Part shown: piece after piece, positions 22,114 through 23,844 of the stretch
Numbering within the stretch: position 1 is the first letter of the stretch
Layout of the letters: the number at the start of each line of letters is the position of its first letter
Source: a virus
IMG/VR virus record: IMGVR_UViG_3300029787_000330
Span: 1 to 23,844 of that record
Length of the DNA: 23,844 bases
Reading direction: 5' to 3' (one strand)
The notes under the pieces: model-generated
What the model was told of the DNA's origin: nothing
What the model saw: the letters and a program-made list of their open reading frames with translations, nothing else
The model's database searches: none
Position numbers and translations under genes: made by a program

Positions 22114-23153
22114 TGGCTTATAGTAGTATAGACGACCCAGCAATTTATTTTAATACTGTATTATATACAGGTAATGGTTCAACTCAATCTGTAACAGGAG
22201 TTGGATTTCAACCTGATTGGGTGTGGAATAAAAATAGAAGTAGTGCAAGAAATCATTATGCTACTGATTCTGTTAGAGGGGTGCAAAAAACATTAAGACA
22301 AAATTCATCAGATGCAGAAAGTACGAATAGTGGTGGTGTAACAGCATTTAATAGTGATGGGTTTAGTGTAGGAAGTGATAATGTAGTAAATGAAAGTGGA
22401 GATAGTTTAGTAGCATGGAACTGGAAAGCTGGTGGCTCTGCATCATCAAATTCAGATGGAAGTGTAACAAGTTCTGTATCTGCTAACACTACTGCTGGAT
22501 TTAGTATTGTGTCTTACACAGGAACAGGGTCAAATGCTACAGTTGGTCATGGACTAGGTGCTGTTCCGAATTGGATAATTTTTAAAAATAGAGAAACAGA
22601 TGGTCAAAATTGGATTGTATATCATAGTGCAACAAGTTCTACTCCACAAGACGATTTTTTAAAACTTAATGATACAACTGCTGTAGGAACTTCAACATCA
22701 TATGGAAATAATACAGCACCAACTACTTCAGTTTTTAGTGTAGGAGCAAATGATAACACCAATAAAAGCAGTGAAGGTCAAATAGCCTACTGCTTTGCAG
22801 AAAAAAAAGGCTATTCAAAATTTGGCTCATACACAGGAAATGGAAATGATGATGGAACATTTGTTTATACAGGATTTAAACCAGCTTGGGTTATGAGGAA
22901 AAGAACAGATTCAACTAATAATTGGGGAATGAATGATAATAAAAGAAATACATTTAACATTACAGAAGAATTATTATTAGCAAATAGTAGTAATGCCGCT
23001 AGTGATGGCACAGGAATTGATATGTTAAGTAATGGATTTAAAATGAGATCAAATAGTAGTTTGCATAACGCATCAGGTGGCACATATATCTACATGGCCT
23101 TCGCAGAATCCCCCTTCGTAAATTCTAATGTTGTTCCAACAAATGCTCGATGA
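22113..23153 (+). CDS. tail adhesin with three internal repeats (DUF7483-like), 346 aa
   Basis: Three repeat units begin at residues 18, 135 and 240 with YTGNGST, YTGTGSN and YTGNGND. Each continues into G-x-x-P-x-W-(V/I)-x-x-K/R motifs (GFQPDWVWNKNR, GAVPNWIIFKNR, GFKPAWVMRKRT) and Gly/Ser/Asn-rich β-structure. The C-terminus YIYMAFAESPFVNSNVVPTNAR is characteristic. This is the repeat adhesin of marine phage tail fibres that I recall as DUF7483. It starts by TAATG overlap with the LamG/SPRY gene; GGAG lies 8 nt upstream. In several relatives (memory) the two are one polypeptide, so this may be a split gene. Confidence 0.78.
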   Translation: MAYSSIDDPAIYFNTVLYTGNGSTQSVTGVGFQPDWVWNKNRSSARNHYATDSVRGVQKTLRQNSSDAESTNSGGVTAFNSDGFSVGSDNVVNESGDSLVAWNWKAGGSASSNSDGSVTSSVSANTTAGFSIVSYTGTGSNATVGHGLGAVPNWIIFKNRETDGQNWIVYHSATSSTPQDDFLKLNDTTAVGTSTSYGNNTAPTTSVFSVGANDNTNKSSEGQIAYCFAEKKGYSKFGSYTGNGNDDGTFVYTGFKPAWVMRKRTDSTNNWGMNDNKRNTFNITEELLLANSSNAASDGTGIDMLSNGFKMRSNSSLHNASGGTYIYMAFAESPFVNSNVVPTNAR

Positions 23154-23156
23154 TAT

Positions 23157-23735
23157 ATGATAAAACCATTTTTTATAGGAATAATAATTGCATCAATACT
23201 TATTTGGTTTCTTAGCGGATTAATGAACTCTGCTCTTGGGGCAGATACAAATACAGTTTCATCAACAGTCGTAACTAACAACACACCACCCACTGCAAAC
23301 GCACCATCAGTTGTCGTTAATAATTCTGATATATGTAAAACTGCCGTAGCTGGTGCAGTACAAACTCAGATACTTGGAATTAGTTCTGGAGTTACAGTTC
23401 GTGATGAAAACTGTGAAAGACTTAAACTCTCTCGTTCTCTCTATGCTATGGGCATGAAAGTAGCGGCAATCTCAACATTATGTGCAGACTCTAGAGTCTT
23501 TGATGCAATGTGGAATGCTGGTACTTATTGCCCATACAATGCAAGTATTGGCGAAGATGCTAAAAAAGGGTGGGAGGAAAACAAAGATAAAATACCAGAG
23601 GGCAGTTTAATATTTGCCAGCATGAAACAAGATGAAAAAGAAAAAATTAAAAAACAAAGAGAAGAAGATGGCAAACCGAGTGGCTGGAGGGTTTTTTTTA
23701 CTTTGGCTACTTTTATGCTTGTTCCCCTTTTATAG
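23157..23735 (+). CDS. exported four-Cys protein of marine phages, 192 aa
   Basis: A signal peptide or N-terminal membrane segment (FFIGIIIASILIWFLSGLMN, about 5-24, likely cut after ALGA at 29) is followed by a Thr/Asn/Pro-rich linker. A conserved domain spans about 58-130: DICKTAVAGAVQTQILGISS, RDENCERLKLSRSLYAMGMK, STLCADSRVFDAMWNAGTYC. Cys 60, 86, 109 and 125 could form two disulfides in the periplasm. This domain recurs in marine phages without known function (memory). The C-terminal 16 residues (from WRVFFTLATF) are hydrophobic and are encoded by bases that also encode the next gene's signal peptide. The ATG lies 3 nt after the previous stop and has no clear ribosome-binding site. Confidence 0.75.
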   Translation: MIKPFFIGIIIASILIWFLSGLMNSALGADTNTVSSTVVTNNTPPTANAPSVVVNNSDICKTAVAGAVQTQILGISSGVTVRDENCERLKLSRSLYAMGMKVAAISTLCADSRVFDAMWNAGTYCPYNASIGEDAKKGWEENKDKIPEGSLIFASMKQDEKEKIKKQREEDGKPSGWRVFFTLATFMLVPLL

Positions 23736-23844
23736 CAAAGCTGTTGATTGCACTACTGATACTGTGGGACTTTGCACTCCTACTATTGAGCAAATCATTG
23801 AGGAAAGTTCTATTGAAACTGTTGAATACGAATCATCTGGTTAC
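23668..23844 (+). CDS. start of an exported protein (partial, runs off window)
   Basis: An ATG at 23668 inside the previous gene, after AGAGAAGAAG, opens a frame that stays open for 59 codons to the window end. It begins MANRVAGGFFLLWLLLCLFP, a clear signal peptide with likely cleavage after FYSKA. The mature part has VDCTTDTVGLCTPTIEQIIE, rich in Thr and Glu with two Cys. Marine phages often pair such a Thr-rich exported protein with the four-Cys protein (memory). It overlaps the upstream gene by 68 nt. Length and function are unknown because it is cut off. Confidence 0.72.
   Translation, partial: MANRVAGGFFLLWLLLCLFPFYSKAVDCTTDTVGLCTPTIEQIIEESSIETVEYESSGY

Noticed and set aside
1-23844. 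tRNA genes, CRISPR arrays, insertion sequences, integrase or attachment site
   Set aside because: No tRNA-like cloverleaf, repeat-spacer pattern, transposase, recombinase or terminal repeat was recognised by eye on either strand.

Overview
This window is one arm of an AT-rich tailed-phage genome (roughly one third G+C by eye). It is most likely a marine siphovirus, free or in a metagenomic contig. All recognised genes lie on the + strand. They are packed with 1-nt (TAATG/TGATG) or 4-nt (ATGA/GTGA) overlaps, and no intergenic gap exceeds about 60 nt. The host is not proven. The gene families (ParB-methyltransferase, MT-A70, PAPS-reductase-like, LamG/SPRY and 'YTGNG'-repeat tail adhesins, a secreted four-Cys protein) recall phages of marine Alphaproteobacteria such as SAR11. 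That host assignment is inference from family recall, not a search result.

Layout. (1) 1-3146: end of the early/replication and DNA-modification genes. These are a possible upstream gene tail, a small unknown gene, a DUF1376-type replication protein, a PP-loop PAPS-reductase-like protein, and a ParB-domain/DNA methyltransferase fusion. (2) 3205-5251: packaging genes, with a small-terminase-like HTH protein, an MT-A70 methyltransferase and the large terminase. (3) 5251-9852: head genes, with portal, three consecutive small very basic proteins, a MuF-like minor head protein, scaffold and major capsid protein, closed by a strong hairpin terminator. (4) 9903-11498: Lys-tailed small protein, head-tail adaptor, gpG-like neck/tail-completion protein and tail terminator. 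(5) 11498-16178: a 56-aa gene, tail tube, tail-assembly chaperone pair expressed by -1 frameshifting, a 654-aa tape measure (predicting a tail of about 100 nm), two distal-tail proteins and a GNAT-like protein. (6) 16171-23153: a lambda-J-like tail tip protein with FN3 domains, then fibre/adhesin genes carrying LamG, SPRY and triplicated adhesin repeats. (7) 23157-23844: two overlapping genes for exported proteins, the second cut by the window end.

How it works together: terminase and portal load DNA into a capsid assembled on a separate scaffold; no maturation protease is seen. The adaptor, neck and terminator proteins join it to a non-contractile tail whose length is set by the tape measure with the G/GT chaperones. 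The J-like tip and adhesins recognise the host. The two methyltransferases, and perhaps the PAPS-reductase-like protein, plausibly protect or mark phage DNA. No integrase, lysis cassette, polymerase, tRNA or CRISPR was seen. The most distinctive features are the frameshift site, which is confined to exactly seven bases, a basic-protein trio in the head module, a split adhesin with a second candidate slippery heptamer, and three SD-less genes with -10-like hexamers just before the ATG.
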